NCBI RefSeq assembly: GCF_003574035.1 | Contig: NZ_QWKY01000016.1 | Coordinates: 1 to 55,271 of the forward strand | Reading direction: 5' to 3' | DNA from: Meiothermus hypogaeus | Lineage (GTDB): Bacteria; Deinococcota; Deinococci; Deinococcales; Thermaceae | Length of the DNA: 55,271 nt | Part shown: piece after piece, positions 26,951-35,530 of the stretch | Layout: the number at the start of each line of letters is the position of its first letter | Numbering within the stretch: the stretch's first letter is position 1 | Made by a program: the position numbers and the translations under genes | The notes under the pieces: model-generated | What the model was told of the DNA's origin: nothing | What the model saw: the letters and a program-made list of their open reading frames with translations, nothing else | Databases searched by the model: none

Positions 26951-27118
26951 CAGAGACGTTGTGGCCACCTTTGGCGATTCAAAAAGCTGAGGGTGGCTTC
27001 ACTTTTGCAAAGGTTACGTCCATTCGCCCAACTTTGGCGGCACATATCCACTAGCCTTGCGGTTGTCTCGGCAGGCAGCAATGCCGATGGCGTGGTTTAG
27101 AGCGGTACAATCCCAGCT

Positions 27119-27721
27119 ATGAACCGCCGCCTTATCGGCAAAGAGCTATTGCGCCCAGCCGAGGAGCGCGGCCCCAACGGTCGCAGACTGTGCCGATACG
27201 TGCATTGCAACAACGAGGTACCGCCGGGTCGACGAACCTGGTGTAGCGACGTATGTGTACACCAGTACCGCCTTCAGGCCCACTGGAGCTATGCCCGGCA
27301 ACATCTGCGAAAGCGCGAGAAAGGCGTTTGTCAGGTATGCGGAATCAACACCCGCCCCATCAAAAGCGCCCTGATGAAACTGTGGAAGGCGGCGGTGCAA
27401 ATTGCACGTGAAAACCGGCTACATCCAAATCTGTATCACCTCGAGGCTTACCGCACGCTGGCTTTGCAGTACGCCCAACTGACCCGGCAGCTTACCGAGC
27501 GTGGCTTTCATGGCTTTCTGCCCGAACTACCCAGAAGCTGGCGGCCCCGCAAAGCCTGGAAGACCCCCTCGGACCTGTGGGAGGCTGACCACATAATTCC
27601 GGTAGTGGAGGGCGGCACCCATGCGCCCAGCAACTTGCGAACCCTCTGTCAGCCCTGCCATAAACAAAGCACCCGGGCGCTTGCGGCCAAACGCAAAAAG
27701 CATAGGGCCGTTGCAGGATAA
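27119..27721 (+). CDS. HNH endonuclease with zinc-ribbon N-terminus
   Basis: This 200-residue protein has an N-terminal zinc-ribbon-like segment (CRYVHCNNEVPPGRRTWC followed by SDVC), a CQVCG pair, and a C-terminal HNH nuclease core: WEADHIIPVVEGGTHAPSNL then RTLCQPCHKQST. His and Asn of HNH and the zinc cysteines are present, so it is predicted active. It stands just outside the Mu-like prophage, beside rnpB, in the opposite orientation to phage genes. Whether it is host, homing or restriction related is unknown. Confidence 0.85.
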   Translation: MNRRLIGKELLRPAEERGPNGRRLCRYVHCNNEVPPGRRTWCSDVCVHQYRLQAHWSYARQHLRKREKGVCQVCGINTRPIKSALMKLWKAAVQIARENRLHPNLYHLEAYRTLALQYAQLTRQLTERGFHGFLPELPRSWRPRKAWKTPSDLWEADHIIPVVEGGTHAPSNLRTLCQPCHKQSTRALAAKRKKHRAVAG

Positions 27722-27938
27722 CAACCCAGAGCAGCACCAGACCCCCACCCAAGTTGAGCCGGGCGCAGGCGCTCCCTAAAGATTCCGGCCCGGCCCATCC
27801 CCGGAATCTATTGGAAGAAGGCAACTCCAAGTATTAAGTCCCTTCAGGTGATTCTGCCTGGAACCTGCCTGTGGCGCAACAATGGTGCATCTATTATGGG
27901 ACGTTTTCTACGTCCCAAACAACACAAACACGCCAGAG
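27722..27938. other. Host flank next to prophage 1, no gene seen
   Basis: The segment between the HNH gene and the putative phage end holds a short hairpin GGGACGT/ACGTCCC (27898-27915) and no convincing gene. GC content falls near the phage end. Confidence 0.5.
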
Positions 27939-28030
27939 TGTCGCATAACGAGATAAATTTCAAAATGAGAAACGAGATAAATTTCAAATTCTCATGTATT
28001 GTTATGCAGATTAACTGTATTGTTATGCAG
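27939..28030 (-). repeat. Prophage 1 right-end transposase sites
   Basis: Starting TGTCGCAT, the end carries two copies of AACGAGATAAATTTCAAA (27947 and 27971, 24 bp apart), then two copies of TGTATTGTTATGCAG (27995 and 28016, 21 bp apart). Regular spacing near two helical turns is what multi-site Mu-type transposase ends look like. Confidence 0.7.
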
Positions 28031-28086
28031 GTCAGCGGTGACGGAGCCTGTGGCTGGTAGAGCTTTTTCAGAGTAACTGATTTGCA

Positions 28087-29031
28087 TCATTTCCACCTTC
28101 CGATGGCGATGGCTTCTAGTGTTAAGCCCGAGCCCGTATACTCATCTCCACTACCAATCTGGTATTTCCGCACACGGGCTTGGGTCGTGGACCAAAGCGT
28201 AAAATCGTTGGTATGTATGTAGCCCGGGTCGTGGGAAATAAACGAAACAATAGGTTTCGCAATAAATGTCGCAGGGAATGTCCAAGTTTGAGGGCTACTT
28301 CCCGCCAGTCCCTCGATTAACCAACAAATCTGCGTCCCATCGCCAAATCGGTATGCTGCGCCATTGGCATTCGATATATATTGTTGGCCTGTGGCAGCCC
28401 ACGCGGTCCAACTGCCACCAGCCAACATCCGGTAATATATATATGGCTCAGTCTCTGGGTAATAAATCTGTTGCGTCCGTGCTCCAGCTCTATGGACTAC
28501 TAGTAGCCCAGGTGAAGTAGTGGGAGGCGCCGCATTTGAGCCTCCCCCCAGCGCCGCCGACTGGATTTGATATCCACCCGCGTTGGCTAGTGTATTCCAG
28601 TCTGTCGCTACGTTAATCGTTCCGCGATCGCTGTATAACGAGGGCGACGCGAGCACGCTGCCAGCAGTTAGCAGCGGTACCCCTCCTGAGGATCCAAGTA
28701 AAATCTTCCCGACTCCCGTACCCGATTGCTGGCCTCCCAGCAGCCAATCCCCACCAGCGGGAGTGATTGTAGGCGCATTCCGAATAGGGGCCAGTTTCTG
28801 CGCCGTTACGCTGCCATCGGGATGATCCAAAGTGCTGGCGGTGCGGTGGGTGGAAAGGGTGGTGCCGCCCTGGGCAGTTTCGAGGTTGTCGACTCGAGAC
28901 TTGAGTCGCTCACTCCGATTCAAAATGCGCTGAAACAGCAGCTCCAGGGGGCCAATGTTTCGCGGCTCGCCGGGTAGCGGCACCTGAAAATCTGTTTCCC
29001 ATTGATCTTGCGGCGTTAGGTTCTTGGGCAT
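28087..29031 (-). CDS. Phage tail fibre protein (Mu S-like)
   Basis: This 314-residue protein has an N-terminal adaptor (MPKNLTPQDQWETDFQVPLP; LFQRILNRSERLKSRVDNLE) that aligns with the start of the prophage 2 fibre. A Gly/Ala-rich shaft follows, then a knob-like region (NVATDWNTLANAGGYQI resembles pyocin-knob repeats) and a tip ending LEAIAIGRWK. It would bind the host surface. It is the last gene of the late operon, and no chaperone gene follows before the phage end. Confidence 0.85.
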   Translation of the reverse strand: MPKNLTPQDQWETDFQVPLPGEPRNIGPLELLFQRILNRSERLKSRVDNLETAQGGTTLSTHRTASTLDHPDGSVTAQKLAPIRNAPTITPAGGDWLLGGQQSGTGVGKILLGSSGGVPLLTAGSVLASPSLYSDRGTINVATDWNTLANAGGYQIQSAALGGGSNAAPPTTSPGLLVVHRAGARTQQIYYPETEPYIYYRMLAGGSWTAWAATGQQYISNANGAAYRFGDGTQICWLIEGLAGSSPQTWTFPATFIAKPIVSFISHDPGYIHTNDFTLWSTTQARVRKYQIGSGDEYTGSGLTLEAIAIGRWK

Positions 29032-29040
29032 TTTTTCCTC

Positions 29041-29688
29041 CTATACGATTACAGTAGGTTCGGGATTCCACGCTCCGCCGCTGTCCCAGAGCGTGCTGTC
29101 ATCCCAAACGTCCTTAAAGCCGGGTATGTAAAAAGCTGTTCGTAGTTTGGCATGCGCCGGTTTCACCTCCTGAATCAGGGCAGGAATCCGAGATAACTCC
29201 GTGAGTGATAGGCTATATTCCCAGGGCGTCCCATCGTCCCATGCTCCCCCGTCGTCCCAGCGGTCGGTGGTGTAAGCGGGGATCCTGGGCCAGACCCAGA
29301 CGGAGAACTCCGCCCAAATAGCAGGATTGTTTTTATAATGCTCGTAAATAAAAACATCGTACCCCGCAGCCTCGATCCAGCGGCGCATCCCGTATTCTGT
29401 TCCGCCCCACCGCCAGAAATCCCAGGCCGCGAGCACTCGTGCCCTAAATGCCTCGAGGCTTTCCCCTGGGTACCTGGTCAGTCCACGCTCGGTGCCAATC
29501 AGGGTAAGGGCGTCTTCGGGTGCCCGCATCACCACGCGGACCAGCAGGCCTGTGCTGACGAGCGCAGCATATTCGTCCAGCGCCTTGCCCCATCCAGCCA
29601 ACAATGCCCGACCTCTGGGGCCCTGCAGCCAGGGCGGGGCCAGCTCGGGTAGCCAGGATTCGTAAAGTTGTACCGGCACAAGATCCAT
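29041..29688 (-). CDS. Phage tail protein I-like (Mu gp48)
   Basis: This 215-residue protein contains LESWLPELAPPWLQ-like and ALTLIGTERGLTRYPGESLEAFRARVLAAWDFWRWGGTEYGM, the conserved core also seen in the prophage 2 homologue (LNLLGAERNFVRYPAESLDAF). It is a baseplate periphery protein to which the fibre attaches. It lies between baseplate J and the fibre gene as in Mu. Trp-Asp-rich C-terminal repeats (WDDGGAWDDGTPW, WDDSTLWDSGGAW) are unusual. Confidence 0.85.
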   Translation of the reverse strand: MDLVPVQLYESWLPELAPPWLQGPRGRALLAGWGKALDEYAALVSTGLLVRVVMRAPEDALTLIGTERGLTRYPGESLEAFRARVLAAWDFWRWGGTEYGMRRWIEAAGYDVFIYEHYKNNPAIWAEFSVWVWPRIPAYTTDRWDDGGAWDDGTPWEYSLSLTELSRIPALIQEVKPAHAKLRTAFYIPGFKDVWDDSTLWDSGGAWNPEPTVIV

Positions 29689-29693
29689 TCTTC

Positions 29694-30776
29694 CTATACC
29701 TCCTGAAAGGTGGCGTTTAGGTTGAAGCTGGCTACCTGGATCGCAGCCAGGGTCTGATCTGTGGCCGGCGCGCTCAGAGCCACGTCCAACACGTTCGAAG
29801 TAAATAATGCTTCTATCAGGGCCGAGCGATAAACCACAGCGCCGATAGGGAGGGCCCGTTGAAATGCGCTCAAACGCTGGGCCACCTCGGCCTGAACCTG
29901 GCTGAGGAAGCCGGCCCGGAGGCGGATAGTAGCTGTGATAAGAATGCTGAGCGGCGTGGCAGCGTAGACCTGCACGTCCGCGGTAAGGGGTTTTCTCTGC
30001 TGTATGTGCGTGTTGGCGGTGGCCACTGCGCCGCTGCTTAGGCCCCCCTCGCCCCAGAGCACCACGTCCACCGTGCCCTGCCCTCGGGGGTGGTTATCCA
30101 GAACCCGTACCTTAGTCACGCTGGGCGTACTGCTCAGGGCCCAGCTTTCGTAGGCCGCGCGGGTCGCGCCATAGCCCAGTTCTCCCCAGCGCAGGCGGCA
30201 GCGGTTGCGGTAGGATTCGTCGCTCTCTGTGTCAATCGCCGCTTCCGAAATTGCGATGTTGGTCGTGGTCACGCCGGGTAGGGGTGTAAAGAGTGTGTTG
30301 GCTGATCCAAGCGTAAGGTTATAGGCCGCCCCAGGCTGCTCGGCCCGGAATTCCACGTCGAGCGTGCCTCCAAGCGGCAGGGTGCCACCGCTTAAGTTGT
30401 TAAAGCGAAGGCCTGCTGCGTTCCCCACCCAGAGCTGTCCGGGCTGGATACTGTAGGGGCCGAAGCCGGCCTGGGCGGTGAGTCGGAAGGTCTGCCGCGC
30501 AAATGTGGCCTGCTTGCGGCTCAGGCCGTAGGCGCTCTGGCCCAGCAAGTCCAGGTAGTCGCCCTCGGCTAAATCTAAAAATCCCGATTTGGCGATTTGC
30601 AACCGCAGCGCCTCGAGGTCAGCAATCCCGGCAGCCTGCAACTCCACCAGGGTTCGCTGGACGCTTCCCTCCACCCAGTCGGTGGGGGCATATCCCTTCC
30701 CTTGTAGGTAGGTAATCAGCGCGGCCATGATCTGGTCGCGAGAACGGGGTTGTAAAAGCTGTTGTAAGTCAGGCAC
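29694..30776 (-). CDS. Baseplate J-like protein (Mu gp47)
   Basis: This 360-residue wedge protein has the N-terminal LQQLLQPRSRDQIMAALITYLQGKGY and the J-family middle SDESYRNRCRLRWGELGYG. The C-terminus reads RALPIGAVVYRSALIEALFTSNVLDVALSAP. It overlaps the gp46-like gene by 8 bases. It is closely related along its whole length to the prophage 2 gene at 50869. Confidence 0.93.
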   Translation of the reverse strand: MPDLQQLLQPRSRDQIMAALITYLQGKGYAPTDWVEGSVQRTLVELQAAGIADLEALRLQIAKSGFLDLAEGDYLDLLGQSAYGLSRKQATFARQTFRLTAQAGFGPYSIQPGQLWVGNAAGLRFNNLSGGTLPLGGTLDVEFRAEQPGAAYNLTLGSANTLFTPLPGVTTTNIAISEAAIDTESDESYRNRCRLRWGELGYGATRAAYESWALSSTPSVTKVRVLDNHPRGQGTVDVVLWGEGGLSSGAVATANTHIQQRKPLTADVQVYAATPLSILITATIRLRAGFLSQVQAEVAQRLSAFQRALPIGAVVYRSALIEALFTSNVLDVALSAPATDQTLAAIQVASFNLNATFQEV

Positions 30777-31143
30777 GCAGCACCTCCACGCTCAGGTCGC
30801 TGATGCGCACCACCAGGCTGAAGGGGCCCTCCTCAGTCTGCAGCAGGATGTCCAGATCGAGCTGGTTCCGCTGCGGCTGGCTGGCGCTCACCTCGGCGCT
30901 CAGGATGCGGGGGTCAGCCTCGAGGGCGTTCGTCGCCCGCACCTCGATCTCAAAGAGGGTTTCGGGGGTGATCTCCTGGTTCAAAAATTGCTTGAGGTCG
31001 AGCCGGTACTCCGGCGCATAAAACAGGCTGCCGGGCGCTGTGATCAGGCAGCGCGCTGCTGCCTCGGCCAGGTTGTCCAGGCCGCTTTTGAGCGTCCAGG
31101 ATAGGTCGGGCAGCGCGGATAGATCGGTTCCGAAATCGGCCAT
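30769..31143 (-). CDS. GPW/gp25-like baseplate wedge protein (Mu gp46)
   Basis: This 124-residue protein begins MADFGTDLSALPDLSWTLKSGLDNLAEAAARCL and contains GSLFYAPEYRLDLKQFLNQE and DPRILSAEVSA, the GPW/gp25 lysozyme-like fold pattern of baseplate wedges. The ATG at 31143 was chosen to match the start of the homologue at 52303. It lies four bases after the gp45-like gene. Confidence 0.9.
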   Translation of the reverse strand: MADFGTDLSALPDLSWTLKSGLDNLAEAAARCLITAPGSLFYAPEYRLDLKQFLNQEITPETLFEIEVRATNALEADPRILSAEVSASQPQRNQLDLDILLQTEEGPFSLVVRISDLSVEVLRA

Positions 31144-31147
31144 ATGC

Positions 31148-31609
31148 TTACCCCGAACTGGTCTTCGACGATCCACTGATGATGGTGCCTGTCACAGTAG
31201 CCGTGCCGGGCTGCACGCCGGACACCTGGATCTGATCCCCCACGCGGGCTACCGCTGGGCCGCCGCCGGCTAGCTCTACGATAGGAGCGTCCACCATCAC
31301 TTTCACACTGGCGGCCAGCCGCACCTCCCGCAGCCCCTCCCCCCGCCACAGGTCGCAGTAGCGCTGCTCGGGATCGCCCCGGTGGAAGCCCACCAGCACC
31401 CGGGCCCCCGGCGAGACCTTGACGCTAACCCCCGGCAGGCCCAGCCAGATGGGCACCCGGGTCAGGGCGCCCAGGCGGGGATCGTCTACCTGCACATCCA
31501 CGTGCATGTCCTCGTAGTCTTTAAGGATGCTGCCGGGGTACAGGGCCAGGTAGTCGAGGTGCGCCGGGCGAGCCAGTTGTTTGATGGCGTTGGTCAGTCG
31601 TTCTTGCAT
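31148..31609 (-). CDS. Baseplate assembly protein V-like (Mu gp45)
   Basis: This 153-residue protein has an OB-like N-terminal domain (YPGSILKDYEDMHVDVQV; PGARVLVGFHRGDPEQRYCDL) and a repeat-like tip with VELAGGGPAVARVGDQIQVSGV, nearly identical to the prophage 2 protein. It forms the trimeric spike that pierces the outer membrane. No metal-binding HxH tip motif is evident. Confidence 0.88.
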   Translation of the reverse strand: MQERLTNAIKQLARPAHLDYLALYPGSILKDYEDMHVDVQVDDPRLGALTRVPIWLGLPGVSVKVSPGARVLVGFHRGDPEQRYCDLWRGEGLREVRLAASVKVMVDAPIVELAGGGPAVARVGDQIQVSGVQPGTATVTGTIISGSSKTSSG

Positions 31610-31618
31610 CCAGCCTCC

Positions 31619-32281
31619 TTAACCTATATAGATGGCGGTGCGCAGCTTGGCTCCAATCTGGTGAATCACCCGCTCCACCCGGCCCAACTCCCGCACCTGG
31701 CCGTCCCAGAGGCCCCTGAGCACGACTCCGGGCCGGAGCGCAGGCATCGGCAGTAGTGAAAACCAGCCCCGCTGGGGGGCGGCATCAGCCACCACCGCCC
31801 CCTCCGGCCCCTGCGGCCAGGCCTCGGCCCCGGCCCAGGTTGTGCCGTCGGGCAGCACCCGCCAGGCTCGGTCGGGCAGCCGCTCCATCACCGCCTTAAG
31901 GGCCTCTGCGGCAGTACCGCCGCGACGAGCCCAGCGTACGAATACGGTGGGCAGATCCAGTTCCCCCGGCTGCTCCCCTGCTTCGGCTAGCAGGTCCCGT
32001 ACCACCAGCGAGGCCGGCACGCCCTGGTAATCCTTAGGGGGCAGGATTTTGGATAGCCCATCGTAGCCGCCGACCAGAAAAACCTCGGTTATACCTGCGC
32101 TGGGACCGCCCCGCCGCACCGTGGTGCGGTAGGTGGTGCCGTCCTCAAATCTCAGGGTTACCGCCTCGCCAATTTCCAGGGCTTCCTCCCCCAGCCTCAG
32201 CTCGGCCAGCGGCCGGCCTATGCGGGGGATTGTGATAATCCCGCTGCTGACGGGAATGTCGTTTGCAAAAAGAAAGCTCAA
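31619..32281 (-). CDS. Baseplate hub-like tail protein (Mu P/gp44 position)
   Basis: This protein of about 220 aa starts at TTG 32281, which overlaps the upstream stop. It contains VFVRWARRGGTAAEALKAVMERLPDRAWRVLPDGTTWAGAEAWP, which aligns with VFLRYTRLGYPAWQELRRVL and SWRVQPDGRVWVGREAWP in prophage 2. Position and length fit the hub. The TTG start is preferred over the longer frame, whose extra N-terminus overlaps the preceding gene and is Gly/Arg-rich nonsense. Confidence 0.75.
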   Translation of the reverse strand: MSFLFANDIPVSSGIITIPRIGRPLAELRLGEEALEIGEAVTLRFEDGTTYRTTVRRGGPSAGITEVFLVGGYDGLSKILPPKDYQGVPASLVVRDLLAEAGEQPGELDLPTVFVRWARRGGTAAEALKAVMERLPDRAWRVLPDGTTWAGAEAWPQGPEGAVVADAAPQRGWFSLLPMPALRPGVVLRGLWDGQVRELGRVERVIHQIGAKLRTAIYIG

Positions 32282-32859
32282 GGCCGCACCCCCTTTGCGC
32301 TGGGCGGATTGGCCAATGCCCGCTGCTGGGGGATGGGCGTCCCATCCCGGTCGGCCCCGCCGGTGTCGCCATCGGTTCCCTGCCCCCCGCCCTGCCTGCC
32401 CACCTGGGTGGCTTCGGCCTTCACCTTCTTGTAGCTGGGCCGCCACTCCCGCATCTGCAGGGTGGCCGTCCATCCCTTCACAGGATCATACGGCGGCTCC
32501 TCGATGCCGAAGATGTACAGGTGGGTGATCCCGTGCCGCCGCAGGGTGGGGTGCACCGGCTGGTACACGTCGGGGGCTTTCTGCTCCTTGCCTTTGGGGC
32601 GGAAGAGCTGGATCAGCTTCTGGAGCTTGTTGAACTCGCTCTCCTTCCAGACCCGGATTTCCACCGTGACCTCGGCATAATCAAATCCTAGGTAGGTGTA
32701 CTCAACCCCCTTCTTCGGAATTTCGGTGCTCTCCTCCTTGAGCGTTCGGCGCACCGATACCTGCACCACACCCTCGATCTCGTTCTGGCCCCGGGCCCGG
32801 GGCCTGACAGCGATGCGCTTACCTGCCGGACCCACAAAAACAATCTGGTCGCGCTCCAT
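32278..32859 (-). CDS. Phage tail protein between tape measure and hub
   Basis: This 193-residue protein aligns over its second half with the prophage 2 protein at 53440: FNKLQKLIQLFRPKGKEQ and HPTLRRHGITHLYIFGIEEP match FERLLAVLNLYRNRRDKK and HPNLQLHGVRYVYLFDLESP. In Mu this position is the N (DNA circularisation) gene, but sequence identity to N could not be judged. The C-terminal tail is Gly-rich. Stop and start overlap (ATGA-like) with the tape measure. Confidence 0.7.
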   Translation of the reverse strand: MERDQIVFVGPAGKRIAVRPRARGQNEIEGVVQVSVRRTLKEESTEIPKKGVEYTYLGFDYAEVTVEIRVWKESEFNKLQKLIQLFRPKGKEQKAPDVYQPVHPTLRRHGITHLYIFGIEEPPYDPVKGWTATLQMREWRPSYKKVKAEATQVGRQGGGQGTDGDTGGADRDGTPIPQQRALANPPSAKGVRP

Positions 32860-34952
32860 CAGGCACCCTCCTCAATGGCGGCCCGCTCGAGGGCCTCCAG
32901 GATGGCCTCCACCACCAGGGTTCTGGCCTCGCTGGGGGTCTGGGCCTGCTGCAGCACGATATTGCCGATATGAACGTGCACCTCGCGGGTAACGGTGGCA
33001 GCCGAAGCCCCTGCACCCGCGGCGATAACGGCCGCCGGCATCTGGGGGGCGGCCGGAATGGCCGCCGTGGCCAGGGCCAGCCCCGCGCCGGCTACCGCCC
33101 CGCGCATAGCCAGCAGGCCGCGCTGCAGGCCCAACCCACCCTGCTCCCCGATGCGGGTCAGGGCCCGGCTGGGGGAGCGCACCTCGAGGCCCTCCCGGGC
33201 CCCGCCCACCGCCTGCAGCGCCAGCCCCTTGGCCGCCTCCCAGATTTTGCCGGGCGCGGCTTTGAGGCCGTTCCACAGGCCGGTCATCGCATTGCGGCCA
33301 ATCTCCAGCATCAGCCCCGGCAGGTTGGCCAGGGCGCTGCGAATGGTTTCCGGTAAGCCTTTGGCCCAGGCAACCAGCTCCCCGCCCTTGGTGATGATGG
33401 CCCCCCATACGGCGTTCACCCCATCGCGGAACCAGCCCAGGCGCTTGTAGGCCAAAATCACAGCCGCCACCAGGCCCCCTACCAGAGTGATCACCCAGCC
33501 CACCGGCCCCATCGCCAGCAGCCAGCAGCCTGCCATCCGGGCTGCGGTGGCTACCCAGACCAGGCCCAGGCGCAGCAGGGTGCCGGCCAGGCCGAAGGTC
33601 AGGGCGTTGAGCAGGCGGAGCCCGGCGGTGAGCACCAGGAGGGTGCCCACCAGGGCCAGCCCCCCGGCGTTGGTTCCGGCCAGGCCGGCCTGGTTGGCCG
33701 AGAGGCTCCGGGCCAGGCTGCCCAGCAGCGCAATGCCCGGCTCGAGGGCCCTCCAGATGCCTTGTAGCATGGCAAATCCGGCCTGCATCCCGGCAAAAAA
33801 TTGCCTTGCATACCCCAGGGCCACCGGGAAGTAGGCCCGGGCGGTCTGCACCAGTGCTGTGGCCCGGTTCAGGAATGCCAGGATGGCCTCGCCCGCTTGT
33901 TTAGGCTCGCTAGCCCGGGCCAGGGGCCCGAAGGCCGCTTGCATCAGGCCTCCGAGCCCGGCCTTGAATCTCGCGGCGATAGCCGCCCCGGGGCCCTGGC
34001 TGAAGTCGGTCAGGGCGGCCAGGTTGCTGAGCATCTGCTTGAAGGGCTTGAGCGGGCCGCCGTCGCCCACGTCCATCTGGCTGAAGAGCTCGAAGGGGCG
34101 GCTCTTGAGGGTCGAAATCAGCCCGAAGATACTAACGCTCTGCTCCTCCATCAGCCCGCCAAATCGCTTTTGGATGATCTGGCGCACCGCCAGCATGGCC
34201 TTGTTCACGCTACCGACATAACTCCCGCTCTTGTCGAACTTGAGCCCCTGGGCCTCCAGCAGCTCCCGGCTAATGCCCAGCTCCCGCAGCCGCTCAAAGG
34301 CCTCGCCGAAGTTCCCTGAGCGCAGGCGGGTCAGGGGGCTGATGGCGTCCTCCAGCCGCACCCCCATCGCCGAGGCCAGGTCGCCGGCGTCCTTGAGCAG
34401 CCCTTGCAGATTTTTGACATTCACCCCGGCGGCCAGCAGTTGCTTACCACCGGCCAGGACTTCCTGGGTCTCGAAGGGCGTCCGGGCCGCAAACCGGGCC
34501 AGCATGGCATAGGTTTCCTGGGCCATGCGCCCGGCGTCCGCACCGAACTGGGGCCGCAGCATCACCCGCAGGCTGATAAGCTGCTGCTCCTTGAAACCCA
34601 GAGCGTCAAACACGCTCTTGGTGGCCAGCCCGGCGGCCCCGGCGATGAGTAGGTTGGGCAGGCTGGTCAGGCGGCCAACCAGGCCGCTTAGCGATGAATA
34701 GGCATTCTGGGCGTAGGCGCGGATGCTGCCCAGGTGGCGGCCGGCCGCCCCCACCGCTGCCAGGGCCCCCACCAGGCGCCGCGCGGCAGCGGTCGATATG
34801 CCGAAGCTACTGGAGATGGCCCGAGCTGCAGCCGCACTGTCTCGGCCCGAGCCCTGCAGCTGGGTGCGGATGCGGCTCAACCCCGCCGACATGGCCCGCG
34901 ACTGGGTCACGAAGTTGTTACGCAGCCCAAAAAACCAGGTCAGGCGCCTCAT
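32859..34952 (-). CDS. Tape measure protein
   Basis: This 697-residue protein sets tail length. It has an Ala/Gly-rich helical N-terminus with the tape-measure block LATKSVFDALGFKEQQLISLRVML and AGGKQLLAAGVNVKNLQGLLKDAGDLASAMG. Several hydrophobic helices follow (about 430-520, e.g. GWVITLVGGLVAAVILAY). The end has a conserved RVEVHIGN-like stretch (REVHVHIGNIVLQQAQ). The start overlaps the chaperone frameshift ORF by ATGA. Confidence 0.92.
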   Translation of the reverse strand: MRRLTWFFGLRNNFVTQSRAMSAGLSRIRTQLQGSGRDSAAAARAISSSFGISTAAARRLVGALAAVGAAGRHLGSIRAYAQNAYSSLSGLVGRLTSLPNLLIAGAAGLATKSVFDALGFKEQQLISLRVMLRPQFGADAGRMAQETYAMLARFAARTPFETQEVLAGGKQLLAAGVNVKNLQGLLKDAGDLASAMGVRLEDAISPLTRLRSGNFGEAFERLRELGISRELLEAQGLKFDKSGSYVGSVNKAMLAVRQIIQKRFGGLMEEQSVSIFGLISTLKSRPFELFSQMDVGDGGPLKPFKQMLSNLAALTDFSQGPGAAIAARFKAGLGGLMQAAFGPLARASEPKQAGEAILAFLNRATALVQTARAYFPVALGYARQFFAGMQAGFAMLQGIWRALEPGIALLGSLARSLSANQAGLAGTNAGGLALVGTLLVLTAGLRLLNALTFGLAGTLLRLGLVWVATAARMAGCWLLAMGPVGWVITLVGGLVAAVILAYKRLGWFRDGVNAVWGAIITKGGELVAWAKGLPETIRSALANLPGLMLEIGRNAMTGLWNGLKAAPGKIWEAAKGLALQAVGGAREGLEVRSPSRALTRIGEQGGLGLQRGLLAMRGAVAGAGLALATAAIPAAPQMPAAVIAAGAGASAATVTREVHVHIGNIVLQQAQTPSEARTLVVEAILEALERAAIEEGA

Positions 34953-35116
34953 GGTTTCTCCTCGAAATGGCCCAGCAGCACCGCCGCCTCCAGCGCGGCC
35001 CCGGCCAGGGCCTCGGGGCTATCCTCCCCCCGCCGATAGGCCAGCAGCAGCTGGCCCGCGAACAGGGGGCGATCGCGGTGCTTCATGGCCTCATTCAGCA
35101 GTTCAGCGGATTTTTT
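34949..35116 (-). CDS. Tail assembly chaperone, frameshifted extension (Mu gp41' type)
   Basis: A second frame stays open from the A6 run (35116-35111) to a TGA that overlaps the tape-measure ATG. It reads KSAELLNEAMKHRDRPLFAG, then QLLLAYRRGEDSPEALAG and ends GHFEEKP. It has no own start codon with ribosome site. It is offset +1 (equivalently -2) to the 35103-35480 frame. This is the position where contractile-tail phages use a programmed frameshift to make the longer chaperone; in Mu the shift is reported as -2. Confidence 0.7.
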   Translation of the reverse strand, partial: KKSAELLNEAMKHRDRPLFAGQLLLAYRRGEDSPEALAGAALEAAVLLGHFEEKP

Positions 35117-35480
35117 GAAGGAACTCCGTCTCGGCCATCTGGGCGATGGCCGCCAGGTCCTGGCTGATCACGTCGGCCAGGCCGGGGTAGTCCTCCAGGA
35201 TCTGCTCGAACTCGGTTTTGTCGGGGTACACCAGGGCCACCTTGGCATATTTTTCCCCGATGGCGTAGGTATCCAGGGCCAGCTTCTGGCCGCTGGCGGC
35301 CTTGTCCAGGTCGGCCCGCATGAGCCGGTATTCGCCCTTGGATAGGGGGCGAAACACCAGCACCCGGCCCTGGCGCACCAGGGCAAACAGGCGTTCGCCG
35401 TGGGCTTCAATTAACTTGTTGAGGGTGGTAGGGGGCAAAAGGCCCTCGAGCTCGTCCGATAAAATTTCGGGTTTTCCCAT
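35103..35480 (-). CDS. Tail assembly chaperone (Mu gp41-like)
   Basis: This 125-residue protein lies between tail tube and tape measure: MGKPEILSDELEGLLPPTTLNKLIEAHGERLFALV, then FRPLSKGEYRLMRADLD. It ends TEFLQKIR at a TGA just after an A6 run (35116-35111). By location and size it is the short form of the chaperone pair that binds the tape measure during tail assembly. The long form would be produced by frameshifting into 34949-35116. Confidence 0.82.
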   Translation of the reverse strand: MGKPEILSDELEGLLPPTTLNKLIEAHGERLFALVRQGRVLVFRPLSKGEYRLMRADLDKAASGQKLALDTYAIGEKYAKVALVYPDKTEFEQILEDYPGLADVISQDLAAIAQMAETEFLQKIR

Positions 35481-35491
35481 GTTTTGCCTCT

Positions 35492-35521
35492 AAAAAAGCG
35501 GGCCCCGTTTCGGCGGGGCCC
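35492..35521 (-). terminator. Intra-operon terminator between tail tube and chaperone
   Basis: On the minus strand an 8-bp stem GGGCCCCG/CGGGGCCC is followed by GC and a run of six T. It lies after the tail tube stop and before the chaperone start. It would lower transcription of the chaperone, tape-measure and baseplate genes relative to sheath and tube. Confidence 0.8.
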
Positions 35522-35530
35522 GGTGTTAAC

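Noticed and set aside
27848-28060. Plus-strand 70-aa frame at the prophage 1 right end
   Set aside because: It is made of repeated NEINFK and NCIVMQ stretches generated by transposase-site repeats, so it is not a gene.
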